NCBI GenBank assembly: GCA_024734555.1
Contig: JANPWX010000081.1
Coordinates: 1,084,452 to 1,148,451, forward strand
Length of the DNA stretch: 64,000 nt
Reading direction: 5' to 3'
Source of the DNA: Trochalopteron elliotii
Lineage: Eukaryota > Chordata > Aves > Passeriformes > Leiothrichidae
Below, in pieces: positions 26,695-37,925 of this stretch. Positions within the stretch are counted from its first letter, which is position 1. Every line of letters begins with the position of its first letter. The notes beneath the pieces are model-generated. The model saw only the letters and a list, made by a program, of their open reading frames with translations. It had not been told where the DNA came from and did not search any database. Both the position numbers and the translations under genes were made by a program.

Positions 26695-27190
26695 CTTGAC
26701 TGGATGGCCACACTCAAAGGGTTGTGGTTGGCAGCTTGATGTCCAGGTGGAAACCAGTGACAAGTGGTGTTCCTCAGGGGACCAGAGCTGTGTAACCCCT
26801 TAGTTGGTGACATGGACAGAGGGATTGAGGGCACCCTCAGCAAGTTTGCCAATGACACCAAACTGTGTTGTGTGGAAAAACAATATGCTGATGGGCAGGG
26901 ATTCCATCCAGAGGGACCTTGACAGGCTTGAGAAGTGGGTCTGTGCAAATTTACTGAAGTGCAGCAAGGCCAAGTGCAAAGTCCTGCACCTGGGTCAGAA
27001 CAGCACAAATACAGCTCAAGCACAAGTACAGGCTGGGCAGAGAATGGATGGAAGGCTTCCCTGAGGAGAGGGACTTGGGGTTGTTGCTTGTTGAGACGCT
27101 CAACATGAGCTGTTACTCTGTGCTTGCAGCCCAGAAAGCCAACTGTCCTGGGCTGTATCAAGAAAAAGTGTGACCAACAGGTCAGAGAAG
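26695..27190 (+). mobile_element. CR1 LINE reverse-transcriptase fragment, decayed
   Basis: The sequence follows CR1 ORF2 from the end of the reverse-transcriptase palm onward. Recognisable pieces are GTTCCTCAGGGGACCAG (the region usually encoding VPQG), a segment reading [11 protein letters not shown] at about 26840-26872, CTTGACAGGCTTGAGAAGTGGG (LDRLEKW), and AAGTGCAAAGTCCTGCACCTGGG (KCKVLHLG). The catalytic block is normally FADD; here the first Asp codon reads AAT, giving FAND, so the enzyme would be dead even without the stops and frameshifts that interrupt it. The 3' end of CR1 is missing. It is a dead copy on the plus strand. Confidence 0.9.
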
Positions 27191-29234
27191 GGGTTTCTAT
27201 CTCTTTATTTTTACTTTTTAAAAGTAAAAAAAAACATGACAGCATTTGACAGCATTCTGATTTGGTCTGGTTAACTACAAAATTTCTTTAGGTCACTTTT
27301 ATTGAAAAATACTTTGCTTCATCTGCTTACAAATTGCAAATACTGTAGGCTAATCAGACTAAGATTTAGTTTGTTTAGTAAAAGTGTTATTAAGCATGCC
27401 CTTAAATACAAGGTCTTTGCTCTGTTGGTTCACATGTAGGCTTTTAAATTCAGAAACGGCTTCACAAACACTTGACATTTGGGGAGAGCTCTTTTTGTAT
27501 GTATGGACTCAGGACCTCTCAGCAAGCTGAAAATGTAATTCTCTTCTGTGGTGACTGTTTTATCTGAAGACAACTACTTGTTTGTGAACTATACAGACAG
27601 TTCATTGCTGCCTGATATCCCAGGATATTAATCCAGAGTTAACAAATGCATTATCCAGTTCCCTAACTTGCTTTGCTGATGCAAAACTGCACTCAGACAT
27701 TGCAGTGAGTGGGTCAGGTTAGTCAGCAAGATAAAAGAATGGCATCATGAACTTTGTAAGCAAGTTAAACCAGAGGTTCATTGAGTCCTAGCAGACCTAA
27801 GTGATGATGTCTGTGGCTCTGCTACCTCCTTTCATCTCTTCTTTCTCTCCCACATCATCTGATGCTTTCTTGAAGATTCCTTGTTTACAGCAAAAGGGAA
27901 TAGCACACTCACACAGTTCAGGGAAATAAATGTATTCTCAGTGCTGGCCCAAAGTCAGGTAGAGGCAAAAGTGGAAGTAGAATTGCTCAAGTAGATATTT
28001 TTCAGCTGTAGAATCAAACCAGGAAAGATTAAGAGTTAAAATCAAGGGAAGATTTATGTTCCTTCAATGTGTTTGAAAGAGAAATATTTAATAAAGTAAA
28101 CATAAGGATGTACCTCCACTGTAATCTTCATGTTGGATTTGGCTTGTTTTACTTTAACAAATCAATCTTTTTATCTACCTGTGACAATTGAAGTTAAATT
28201 TCTTTTGGTGGACACCTGTCAAACTGCTGTAGAGTTTCATTATATCAAGTTTCTGTGGTTGAAACTTGAAGAGTCTGAATGGCATCTTGCCTTGACTTCT
28301 GCCTTACCTTCTGTTTCACGCAGTGCTGATTAGCCACTTCATTTAAAGTGAGGTATTATAACCTGACTTTCCTGCCTTTCACCCTCTCTTTAGAACTGTG
28401 CAAAGCTTCCTAATTACCACACCACCACATTTTATCCCAGTTGTCCTGTCTTGGGAGATCACCTGAATGCTGGCAAAGAAAACACAACATTTAGAATTTC
28501 TTAACTAGCACAAAATGCATATACGAGATGAACGGAGCCACAGGCAGGGCGTGATGGAGCAAGACAATGTTTTAAGACTCCTGTTAGACTGTGCAGTGTC
28601 TGCAGCAGAGCCTCAAGCCTCCATCTGCTCCTCCTCTGATTCTGCCCTATTTGTCCCTATGCTGTTAGAGTTCTTTCTCTCAGCCTTTACAAATCCTATA
28701 GTGTTTTTGTGAGGAAGGGGTGTCTTTGTCTTTTTCTTCAAACAAATTTTGTTTTTTAACTCTGCTTTGGGAACTGCTGTCCTTTGTAGGAGTTCCTTGT
28801 ACTTCCAGACACAGGATGGAGAAAATATGTTTGTTCTCAGATGTGGTTAATACTTTAATTCTCCTAGCTCCTGAGTAGTGCTTCAGATCTCCAGTATAAG
28901 AGAATGTTCTGATGGATCTGTCAGACTAGTCCTTCACAAGACCTTCAGTACAAATCTTGTCTCAGCTTATGGAGCATGATGGAGGACAGAGTAAAAATAG
29001 TGTTAGAAATAAAGACCCTATCGATTCCGTAAATCAAACCGAAATTTGGAAATAAATTTTCCTCAGTGCGTACACTCATCTACCTTTCATACTGGATTTT
29101 TATCAGAAGTAATGGAAAGTTCATGTTTTTATGCAGTTTGAAAAGATTAAGCCTATAGAAGAGTGTAGTGGATTGTAAACTTCCATAATATTTTGGTGTT
29201 GTTCTAAAAAGCCTTATTTAACTCACATGCAACT
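27191..29234. other. Non-coding, no feature recognised
   Basis: AT-rich sequence with no supportable exon or repeat. Confidence 0.5.
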
Positions 29235-29480
29235 ACCCTATACACAGGCCTGTGCAGTGCCATGTGTGCAGGTTTGTGGAGGAATTGAGCCATGGGTTCA
29301 GGCTCCACTGCCTGGCCCTGAGAGTGGCCCACAGGAGGTGCCCAGTGCCTGGAGCTGGGGCTGCCTGGTGCCCACAGCTGCTCCTGGCTCCTGTGGGACA
29401 TGGGGAGCCCTGCAATAGCCCCAGCCCACGGGGACCTGCAGCCCTCATGGTGCCCACAGTGAGTCTGCTCAGAGCAGAAG
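29235..29480. other. GC-rich patch of unknown origin
   Basis: About 250 bp that is clearly richer in G and C than its surroundings, open in several frames on both strands (up to 115 codons) simply because stop codons are rare in it. CpG is not especially frequent. It matches no repeat I can name. It could be a fragment of an older retroelement or an unrecognised exon. No splice sites clearly flank it. Confidence 0.4.
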
Positions 29481-30539
29481 ACACTGCTTCACACAATTTT
29501 TTTAATGGTTTTAAAGAAAAAAATAAATGCAGTTCAGTAAGAGATTTAGGGATTATTTTGATGTTCCTTAGCCCTGTACTGTCATATATGTTCCTCTAGG
29601 CTTTGTGTCATTCAACTGAGAAGGAGGCAATGAGGATATGTCTTAATGCAAGCTGGGTTCTGTTGTTGAAATGCTCTGTTCATCATTGAAACCATAGCTT
29701 CACCCTACATTAGCTATATAATTGACAAGTTCTCCTGAAAAAAAAAGAAAAAGTAAAAAAGTGTCCTGTTTTCAAAACGAAATGGTGAGGTGTTTTTGTG
29801 TAGGAGGCAGTCTTTTTACTAGTTGTCTGACGTGCAATAAATAAACAATTGAGAACCCGTGATAATTCATATCTAATTAAATTGCTTTCATGAATGTATG
29901 TGGGCATCAGAGTTAGTAGCAGTGCTAAGAATAAGCTGTCAGCTCTCTTGGTAAATAGGAGTCATAAGCTCCTCATCTACCTCTGCACTCTCTGGACAAA
30001 GGAGTTAGTACTGACAAGGCCTCAAATCAGTAGTATTGAAAGGGATATATTCTGCCCTGGTAACACTGAACATGCATAGAACTAATAATTGCTTCAAAAT
30101 AATCTTACTATTAGGGTTTTTTGTCAGGGTAGGTGTCTCCATGTCTCTGGGAATTGTCCTCTGCTTATGCTACTATATGTTTCAGCAAAGTTTTTTGATA
30201 TTCTGTTCCTTACGTTTGCAAGAAAGACTAACATTTCTACACAAATTTGAACTAAGGGCATTACCTTGCCTGCTCAAATATACATACCTAAAAAAAAATC
30301 CTTGTAGCAAATTAGTTTTTAGATATTGTAGACTGAAATACCTTGAAATACTGCATATGCTTATAAGATTTCATATAAAATAAAAAGTTTCAGTGACTAT
30401 CTGACAGCAGATACAAAACCCAGAGTATATCAGAGATTGCTAAATGCTTATCATGACTTCTGCTTTAAAAGCTGGAAATTACTTGATTGACATGGGACCA
30501 GACCACATTTTAAAAATATTTCTATTACAAATTGAAGTT
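29481..30539. other. Non-coding, no feature recognised
   Basis: AT-rich. The 115-codon frame at 30036-30383 has no splice context or motif and is probably chance. Confidence 0.5.
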
Positions 30540-30748
30540 CATAGAGTCATGGAATGCTTTGGGTTGGAAAGGACGTTAAAGATCATCCAGTGCCACTCCC
30601 CCTACCTTGGGTAAGGGCACCTTACACTGAGCCGGGATGCTCCAAGCCCCGTCCAACCTGGCCCACATCAGTTCCAGGGATGGGCACTGACAGCTTCTGT
30701 GGGCAGCCTGTTCCAGTGCCTCACCCCTCCTACAATGAAGAAGTTTGA
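30540..30748 (-). mobile_element. CR1 LINE 3'-end fragment
   Basis: Reverse complement of the CR1 3' end: CATAGAGTCATGGAATG, GGTTGGAAAGGACGTTAAAG, GATCATCCAGTGCCA, then CAGGGATGGGCACTGACAGC, TGGGCAGCCTGTTCCAGTGCC and a terminal AATGAAGAAGTTTG. About 210 bp of the 3' region, minus orientation, with no coding potential. Confidence 0.93.
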
Positions 30749-31349
30749 GTTAGTTGATTGAGACAAGATAATGGTCAAAACTCTGTCAGTATCTAATGGC
30801 TTGTATATGATAGAGCTAAAAGCTTCTTGGTGAACAGTAATACTTGTTCCATTAGAGCTGTGCTAATATCCTCTATTGCTAAAACCTCAGGATTTTCTTA
30901 CTACACTTGTTTTCATTAACTGTTCATTTGCACATAATTACTGACAATGCATGCACATTAAACAGAAAATAGGCTTCTGTTCTGAATGGACAAACGGCAG
31001 TAAAGAATGTCCTGACTCCTTTAGCTGAGGCCCCACTGTGTGCAATGATTGCTGCTATTAGGCATCACAAAACACTCAAGTGCACAACTGTGAGCAGGAT
31101 GTGTAAGGCAATGAATAATGGTTAATGGCTGGAGCAAGGATGTTATACCTGTATCTTCTATTTAAATGGGATCTAATGCAGTTCTGTGAGGCACCTCTGA
31201 ATTCTTACATTCTCCCTATATTCCCTCCAGTGGGACTAAGGATGGAAGTTACTGTGGGGGCATTTCAAGCATGATTGTCTCTGCTTGACAAAATAATCAG
31301 CAACTAAAAATCTCTGATTTAACAGATCTTTTGTTTCTGATTTTTTTCA
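30749..31349. other. Non-coding, no feature recognised
   Basis: AT-rich sequence running up to the assembly gap. Confidence 0.5.
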
Positions 31350-31749
31350 NNNNNNNNNNNNNNNNNNNNNNNNNNNNNNNNNNNNNNNNNNNNNNNNNNN
31401 NNNNNNNNNNNNNNNNNNNNNNNNNNNNNNNNNNNNNNNNNNNNNNNNNNNNNNNNNNNNNNNNNNNNNNNNNNNNNNNNNNNNNNNNNNNNNNNNNNNN
31501 NNNNNNNNNNNNNNNNNNNNNNNNNNNNNNNNNNNNNNNNNNNNNNNNNNNNNNNNNNNNNNNNNNNNNNNNNNNNNNNNNNNNNNNNNNNNNNNNNNNN
31601 NNNNNNNNNNNNNNNNNNNNNNNNNNNNNNNNNNNNNNNNNNNNNNNNNNNNNNNNNNNNNNNNNNNNNNNNNNNNNNNNNNNNNNNNNNNNNNNNNNNN
31701 NNNNNNNNNNNNNNNNNNNNNNNNNNNNNNNNNNNNNNNNNNNNNNNNN
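31350..31749. other. Assembly gap of 400 N
   Basis: Exactly 400 undetermined bases, a round number, so the true size may differ. Reading frames spanning it are artefacts. Confidence 0.99.
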
Positions 31750-34700
31750 AAACTGGAAGTCCTGCTAGTTTTGTACTGGATAAATGGCACTAAGCTCCAG
31801 ACACCACCATGAGCCACGATGCCATAGCAAATGAAGCCCATGTGTCTTTTAGATCCACCTCAGAATTTCTTATCCCAGAATGGTGGGCAAACATCAGCAG
31901 TGGCAGCATTTATTCTAGGAATGCTTATTGTCTCCAAATAATGTTTAACAGGTGAGACAAAATCAGTATTTTTACCTGTTATGACTGCCCTGGCTGCTGA
32001 ATAAGTCCTTATAGTACCATCATTTGTTTTGAAATGACACATTCTGGGCAGTGGCTGCTGCCAGTACTGGTGGACTGACCACTGTCTATGCTTTACACTC
32101 TTGCTATCTTTCTTTAACAACTCGATTATTCCTTGTTTGTTTGTTTTGAAGAAGTGTTTTCCAGAATGTGTGGACTTCATAGACATCCAACTCTTTATTT
32201 TCAGAGGAAGTTTCATGCAATCAAAAGTGTGGAATTCCACTGCCCAGTGTCAAGGTCAGCTGTAGTCAGTCCTTGTGTATAAACGTTAAATGTACTTTTT
32301 AAAAGATTTTTAAAAATATAAAGGTTCTACAATTACCCTGCTCCGTGCACATCTCAGGATGACAACTTTATTTTAGAAAATGTAGTCTGACTGGTATTCA
32401 GCTTCTAATCTACTATAATTGATAGATCCTTTCCTACAGAACCAATTCCTAGCCAGCTGTTATTCATCCTCCCTGCATTTGGTTGATTAGATCTTCTTAA
32501 TTTGACAATTTACATTTGTTTCTCTGGAGGTGTTTTTTTTTTTTTTCATATGATTTCTGTAGTCTGTCAGCATAATTTTCAATACTGCCACTGACCTTAA
32601 ACCCTTACACAATTCATCCCACCTTGTTTAATCTGGAAATGTAGCAATCAAAATACTTTTCCCATCATGTAAACAATTAATAAATAATGCTGAGCTAACA
32701 ACAGGAGATGTAGAAGTCCATTTGGTATCTGGCCTTCCAGAGTATTGGCCTTTGGTTGTCCTGATGAAACAATGGGAGACTTTCATTACAGAATTGATTT
32801 GAGCTCTAGTTCATAATTCTTCATGAGAATAATCTCCTTTAACTAAATGTAAACAGAAAAAATTTTAAAAAAGAAAAAAGGTACTGGAACCCCATAAACT
32901 GTTTTACTTCTAGCTTACTTAATAACTCTTATAGCTATTATTAATCTCTCAGTGTTATAATCAATGAAGAGTTAATAAGATTTATGTGTGTTGTGTGAAA
33001 TTCACTGCCTGTAAAATAAATTTACCTTGCATCTGCATCCACTTCTAATCCCTCAATCAATGTGTGGGAACAACAGCCTCGAGCAACTGAGAGACAGGAA
33101 CAGACAGATGACTGTCACTTCTTGTGGGTCAGAAGTAACCCAAAAAATACTGTGTTCCCAGTTAATTTACAGAGGCTGGGCTGGCTGCTCTTGGAGAGGG
33201 AGTGATCATGTGTGCATATGGAGAGTATGTCCTAGAATACAGAATCCTGTGTAAATAGTATAAGCATCAACTGTTGTTTCATGTAGTTTTAGAACGTACC
33301 AAAAATCTCTTATTTTAGACATCAGTTTTCAAGGAAGCAAAACCTCAGCAGTGTTATCCTAATATAGATTTTGTATTTATGATTTATTGGCATAATACTA
33401 GTCAGTCAATAGCATAGATTCACAGGCAAATACACTTATGCTAAGTTTTGAATTCTGCGGAAACCAGATGCATTGCTAGTGAGCATTTAAAGCTTCCTGG
33501 GGGTTTTCACAATAGGAGCTGATAAAATTTTATGGAATGCTCCACTTTTATGTTTAGAGTATGATGGGAATCATTCTACCCAGTACAACAGGGCAGAAAT
33601 TAACTGAATAGTTTTGAATGAGCTACCCATAAACATTTGCTGCATTTATTTTACAAGTTAACATTTTGCTCATCACAAACTGTTCCTTTGAAAGCACACA
33701 ATTGTGTGTATATGTTATGGAAGTACAGCACAGGCCCAGGAAACAGAGGCATTATTTTGTAAGTCTTCTTGATTTGAAGGAGTTGAACCCACATGTCCCA
33801 AATGCCTCATCCAATTATTTTGATGACAGGAATCTATAATTTCTGGGGAAAACAAGGTGCTGTGCAGCTGTGCATGCTAAATCCAGAGGCCTGGAAAAAG
33901 AAGCAAGAGGAGACAAGTTCTGGCTTAATAGTTTTAACACTTCTATAGGAAAGAAAGAGTCCCAGGATTACAGTATTTTCTTCTGTTATTTCTGATGTGC
34001 ATTTCATCCATTTTAAGACAAAAGGTTTTGAATAAGTGTCTTGGAATCCCAAGCCTGATCTACCACAGGCAAGACCAGAGTGATCCTCAGTCCATGAGTA
34101 TTTGAAATTCCAGTTTTGAAAGGCTACCTAAATACTTGTTATGGTGGAAGAAAAATTACTATTTTCCAGAGAAAATAATTCTCTTTCCAGAGAATTTATT
34201 TTTCAGAAGGTTTTTTATTTTTGATCATTAGTTTCTAATCAAGCTTTTGAAGAATGTCATTATAATATCTCCCAGCTATGAAAATTGCTAGCAACATACT
34301 GAATATACTGCAATTTAGTTTGTGACCTGATACTTGTGCTACTTAGCTTGTGACCTGAATATATGTAAATCTTTACTTGATTTATACTTTCCACTGTTAT
34401 TGTTTGAAATTTTAATTTCGGAACAGCTATTGTTAATTATCAGGGTGTTGCAGCGTTAAGGTCAGATATTATGTTTTTCATGAGTTCTCATTAGTAATAC
34501 ATAATTGGTAAACTGGAAGCTCTGCCTCTTCTGAAACCATCAGCTTGCTCTTAGTGTCAAATCGTAAAATGCAGCTACTAATAAACAGTACTATTCAGCA
34601 GCTTAAAAATGTAAATGACTGTAAGGAAGTTAAATGCAGTAGTTATTCAGGCCAGCCACACTGGTTTGTGACCTTGGATCTCAGTACAAGCTGAGATTAC

Positions 34701-35639
34701 AGCTGAAGGTAAGCAATAATCATAGATCTGCTACTTTCCACTGAAGCACTGTGTTGGGATTATTAGGTAGGTGGTTGGTGCTAGGGCAGTGAAATAGCAA
34801 GCAGAGTTTGGCTTAAAGGCGTTGTGATATGCTTTTCAAAAACTAGCTAAACAAAGCAACAAGATCAATGCTAAAAATGAAGCAGGGCTAAGAAATACCA
34901 TCCCAGATGGAATAATGGGTCTGAGCAGTTTCAAAGTCATCTTGTTCAGTGCAGCTAAATGCTCTACAATTTTAATGGGAGAAGTTTTAGTATTTGCAAT
35001 ACTTTCTTCCTTTTACACTTCTACTCCTCTTCATAATAATAGTTCAGGACTTATGAAATTGTGATGTGATTGTCAGTGTTGCAGAAGAGCTGACTTATAT
35101 TGGTGGGGTGCAGAACAGAGCAGAAAGACCTGCTCTGCTATACCCACCATAGGTATAGTTGCATATCATCAATGCTTGAATTCTTTACAAACCAATTAAA
35201 TTATGATAATCTTTATAGAAATTGCACTGCTTTAAATTATGGTACACAGGGTGATGTATCAAAATGGTAAAGCTGCCTTATCCTTTGTATGCATATTTCT
35301 CTTCAGGTCCTTGTTCATATTCAAATGGCTAATTCATCATATGGATCTTGTCTTTGTCAAGGCAGTAACTTGCCTGTGAAATCTCATACAGATACTGAAT
35401 TGCTGCTACTCAGATGTTTTTTGTATCTGCTCTTGCTTATAGTCTGCTGACATCTTAAAAGAATTATATCACAGATAATTATTAAAATAGTGAACTTCTG
35501 AAGCTTTTTATTATTTCTGTGCACACAAAACTGTTTACGATCAGTTTCAAGGGGAATCCAGCAACTCTCCTCAGGATATTTATAGTATTAAATTTTTCTC
35601 CCATTGGGAATCAGCAGGTTTGGGACAGACATTGGTGAG
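31750..35639. other. Non-coding, no gene recognised
   Basis: AT-rich, with a T14 run at 32533-32546. The 126-codon minus frame at 31860-32240 shows no recognisable motif. A possible 24-nt microexon at 34685-34708 is discussed as a finding only. Confidence 0.45.
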
Positions 35640-36080
35640 TAGTTGTTCTGGATTTCAGACCCTTTTGAGGAGCAAGGTGTCAGGGTGTGGTGAAGGTGGA
35701 CTGTCCAACCCTCCAAGAGTGGCATTGGTGTAGCCCATGGGTGCAGTTCCACATTCTTTGAATGTGGGGTTGGTTATGGGGTCTGTCAGCAGCCTCTACA
35801 TGGCAGTGGTGAACCATGGCCAGAAGATGACACGGGAGAGGGCTGGAGGTAGCACGTGTGCAAGGAATCCATGCTGAGCTGGGCTGCCTGGAGTGTTGGC
35901 AGCATCCAGGAGGAGCCAGAGGTGGGGCTGGAGCCCAGCACTCCTGCAGTGTCACCGGGGCAGGGACTGACATCCCCAGGATGAGCTGAAAGGGGTCCCA
36001 GGCCAAGCAGGGGAGGTCTCAGGGTAGGCTGGGCTGGGACACTCAGGCCCAGTACTGATCTCAGGATCTGACAACAGGTT
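35640..36080. other. GC-rich patch of unknown origin
   Basis: About 440 bp of GC-rich sequence with 99-108-codon minus-strand frames rich in Pro, His and Cys. The composition resembles an old retroelement or a non-coding exon more than a protein. No CR1 consensus block could be matched to it and no terminal repeats were found. Confidence 0.35.
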
Positions 36081-36930
36081 GTCAAAATCTGGTTTGAACA
36101 AGTATAAAGGGCATGTCAGTTAGTCTGTGTGTGAGAGGGGATAAATGAAACACTCGTTTCTCCTTTTTCACAACTCTAAAGTGCAAAGGGAGCTCATGTA
36201 GTATGAAGTGTAATGTAAATTACAGACAACTCCCCTAACATCTTAAATGGCAGGATAGGGCAAGCATTAAACTAGATGTGTAATAGGTCTTGTGTAAAGA
36301 TTACCTTGTGTTAGCAAAATTGTGTTTCAAGTATCAGCTGTGGAAAACCATTGATGTTGGTGTGATGTAAACTGATGTGATGGTAAGGGAAGGTTATTAT
36401 TTTGTGTATAAACATTCTGTCAGAATATCCACTGTGGAGCTTCATCCTCCACATCCTTCTGTCCTTCATCTTGAGGAAAAACATCTTTCTCATTAGTGAC
36501 TCAGATGGAAGATACTAGTTAGGGAATTTTTGGAAATAAATCGTTCTTGTAATGTTTATTGATAGTCAAAATACCTAAAAACTTCTGTTAGTGTCTGAGA
36601 AAGAACTTGCTTATTTTAACAAGTAACTATTCAGAAAATTTTATGAAGACTGAACTTGTTAAAAAATGTTTTTATCCTAGCATAAGCTCAAAATTAGATT
36701 TCATTTACTTTAAGTTACATCTTGCAAATTTATTTTTCAAGCATATTATGTTGTTATATAATTGTTACTATTCATAAATTAGAAAATGGAAGAAAAGTAC
36801 TCATATGGGAAACTAGAGAATCCAGCTGTTCTGGTGAGGTTTTACTGCAAATGGCTAGTCTTTGAAAACTTGCCATATGCAGAAAACAAGCTTGAATTCC
36901 ACAAACCCGTAAAGTGAAAATACTTAGCAC
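36081..36930. other. Non-coding, no feature recognised
   Basis: AT-rich spacer leading into the CR1 fragment. Confidence 0.5.
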
Positions 36931-37339
36931 AGATTGGAAAAAGGGTAATGTAGCCTTAGTTTTTAAAAAGGGAAATAGAGAAGACCTGGGAAACTACAGG
37001 GAGGTCAATCTCACCTTGGTGCCTGGTGCGATCGTGGAGCAGATCCACCTGGAATCTATGCTAAGGCATATGGAAAATAAGGAGGTGTTGGATGACAGCC
37101 AACCTGTCTTCATAAGGGGAAATCATGCCTAACAAATTTGATGATCTTCTGTGGCAGGTTTACAATGATGGTGGATGGGGAAAGACCCCTTGATGTCATC
37201 TACCTGGACCTGAGCAAAGCATTTGACACTTCCCTGCATGACATCCTTATCTCTAAAGTGGAGAGGTATTAATTTGATGGGTGGACCAGTCAGTGGATAA
37301 GGAATTATCTGCATGGTTTCACTGAAAGAGCTGTGGTCA
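36931..37339 (+). mobile_element. CR1 LINE, reverse-transcriptase part (5' of the LTR)
   Basis: This encodes, with a few stops and shifts, the start of the CR1 reverse-transcriptase domain: DWKKGNVALVFKKGNREDLG, then VPGAIVEQIHLESMLRHMEN, and the catalytic block-A motif [10 protein letters not shown] at 37201-37230 with its aspartates intact. It continues to FDGWTSQWIRNYLHG and an AVV motif, then breaks off at GTCA (37336-37339). The CR1 sequence resumes at 37766, so the two parts are one LINE interrupted by a later insertion. It is dead because of stop codons. Confidence 0.92.
37336..37339 (+). repeat. Target-site duplication GTCA, left copy
   Basis: The same four bases stand at 37766-37769. 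CR1 carries this sequence once, so the second copy arose at insertion. Confidence 0.85.
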
Positions 37340-37765
37340 TTTCTGATGATTCTGACTTCTTTTTCTCTGCCAGGATTGGGGGAGTCATAGTTTTGTGTTT
37401 GGACTTGGGTGTTTATTAATTCTTATGTATATTACAGTCTCATGAGCCATGAGCTCTAACTAGCAAGTTAGAAAACCAAGGTAAAATGGAGTGCCTCTCT
37501 ATCTCTACAAAGTCTTTTCAAGGACAATCCATCCAATTATGAAATGCCACCTAATTTATTTTTACTTTAAACCCAATAACTAACTTCTTGAAGTCCGCAA
37601 TGCGGACTTAAACAACCAATTACAGAAAACCACCCACACCCGTGAAGAAGTAGGAAGAGGAAGGTAGAGAAGAAGGACTTAGATAAATCCTCAAATCCTC
37701 CATGTTGCTTCACGTATATTACTATACACTAAAATCTTAAAATCTAAGTTTCCAGAATTCCAACA
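37340..37765 (-). mobile_element. Solo LTR inserted into CR1, probably ERV1-like
   Basis: A 426-bp element that splits a CR1 copy exactly between AGAGCTGTGGTCA and GTCAATGGCTTGATGTCC, segments that are contiguous in intact CR1. Plus-strand ends are TT...CA, one change from TG...CA; the minus strand starts TGTTGGAATTC. On the minus strand there is TTTAAA at 37571-37566 and an AATAAA at 37417-37412 (another at 37560-37555), giving promoter-then-polyadenylation order. The 4-bp duplication is usual for gammaretrovirus-like class I elements, so that class is inferred. Segments such as CCATGTTGCTTCACGTATAT are, to my memory, shared with a common songbird LTR family. No internal genes remain. Confidence 0.82.
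37591..37609 (+). promoter_or_regulatory. Near-perfect palindrome inside the LTR
   Basis: AAGTCCGCAATGCGGACTT: two 9-bp arms that are exact reverse complements around a single A, carrying two CpG dinucleotides in a CpG-poor neighbourhood. On the LTR's own strand it lies about 20 bp upstream of the TTTAAA box. It could be a hairpin in RNA or a dimeric protein-binding site. Which of these, if either, is not known. Confidence 0.6.
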
Positions 37766-37925
37766 GTCAATGGCTTGATGTCCGAGTGGAGACCAGTGAT
37801 GGGCGGCATTCCCTGAGGGGCTGGTACTGGGACCAGCGTTGTTTAACATCTTCATCAGTGACATGGACAGGTCCAGGAGCTTTAAGGTCCCTTCCAACAC
37901 AAATCATTCTGTGTTTTTATGTTTC
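37766..37925 (+). mobile_element. CR1 LINE, continuation with internal deletion
   Basis: Resumes CR1 at NGLMSEWRPV-like coding, followed by a reading of GLVLGPALFNIFISDMDR, which is the block usually ending the reverse-transcriptase palm before FADD. Immediately after GACATGGACAGG the sequence jumps to the extreme 3' end of CR1: TTTAAGGTCCCTTCCAACAC and CATTCTGTGTTTTTATG. The intervening part (FADD block, rest of ORF2 and most of the 3' untranslated region) is missing, so this copy carries an internal deletion as well as the LTR insertion. Confidence 0.88.

Noticed and set aside
31331..31841. Long frames across the assembly gap
   Set aside because: They consist of undetermined bases and have no meaning.
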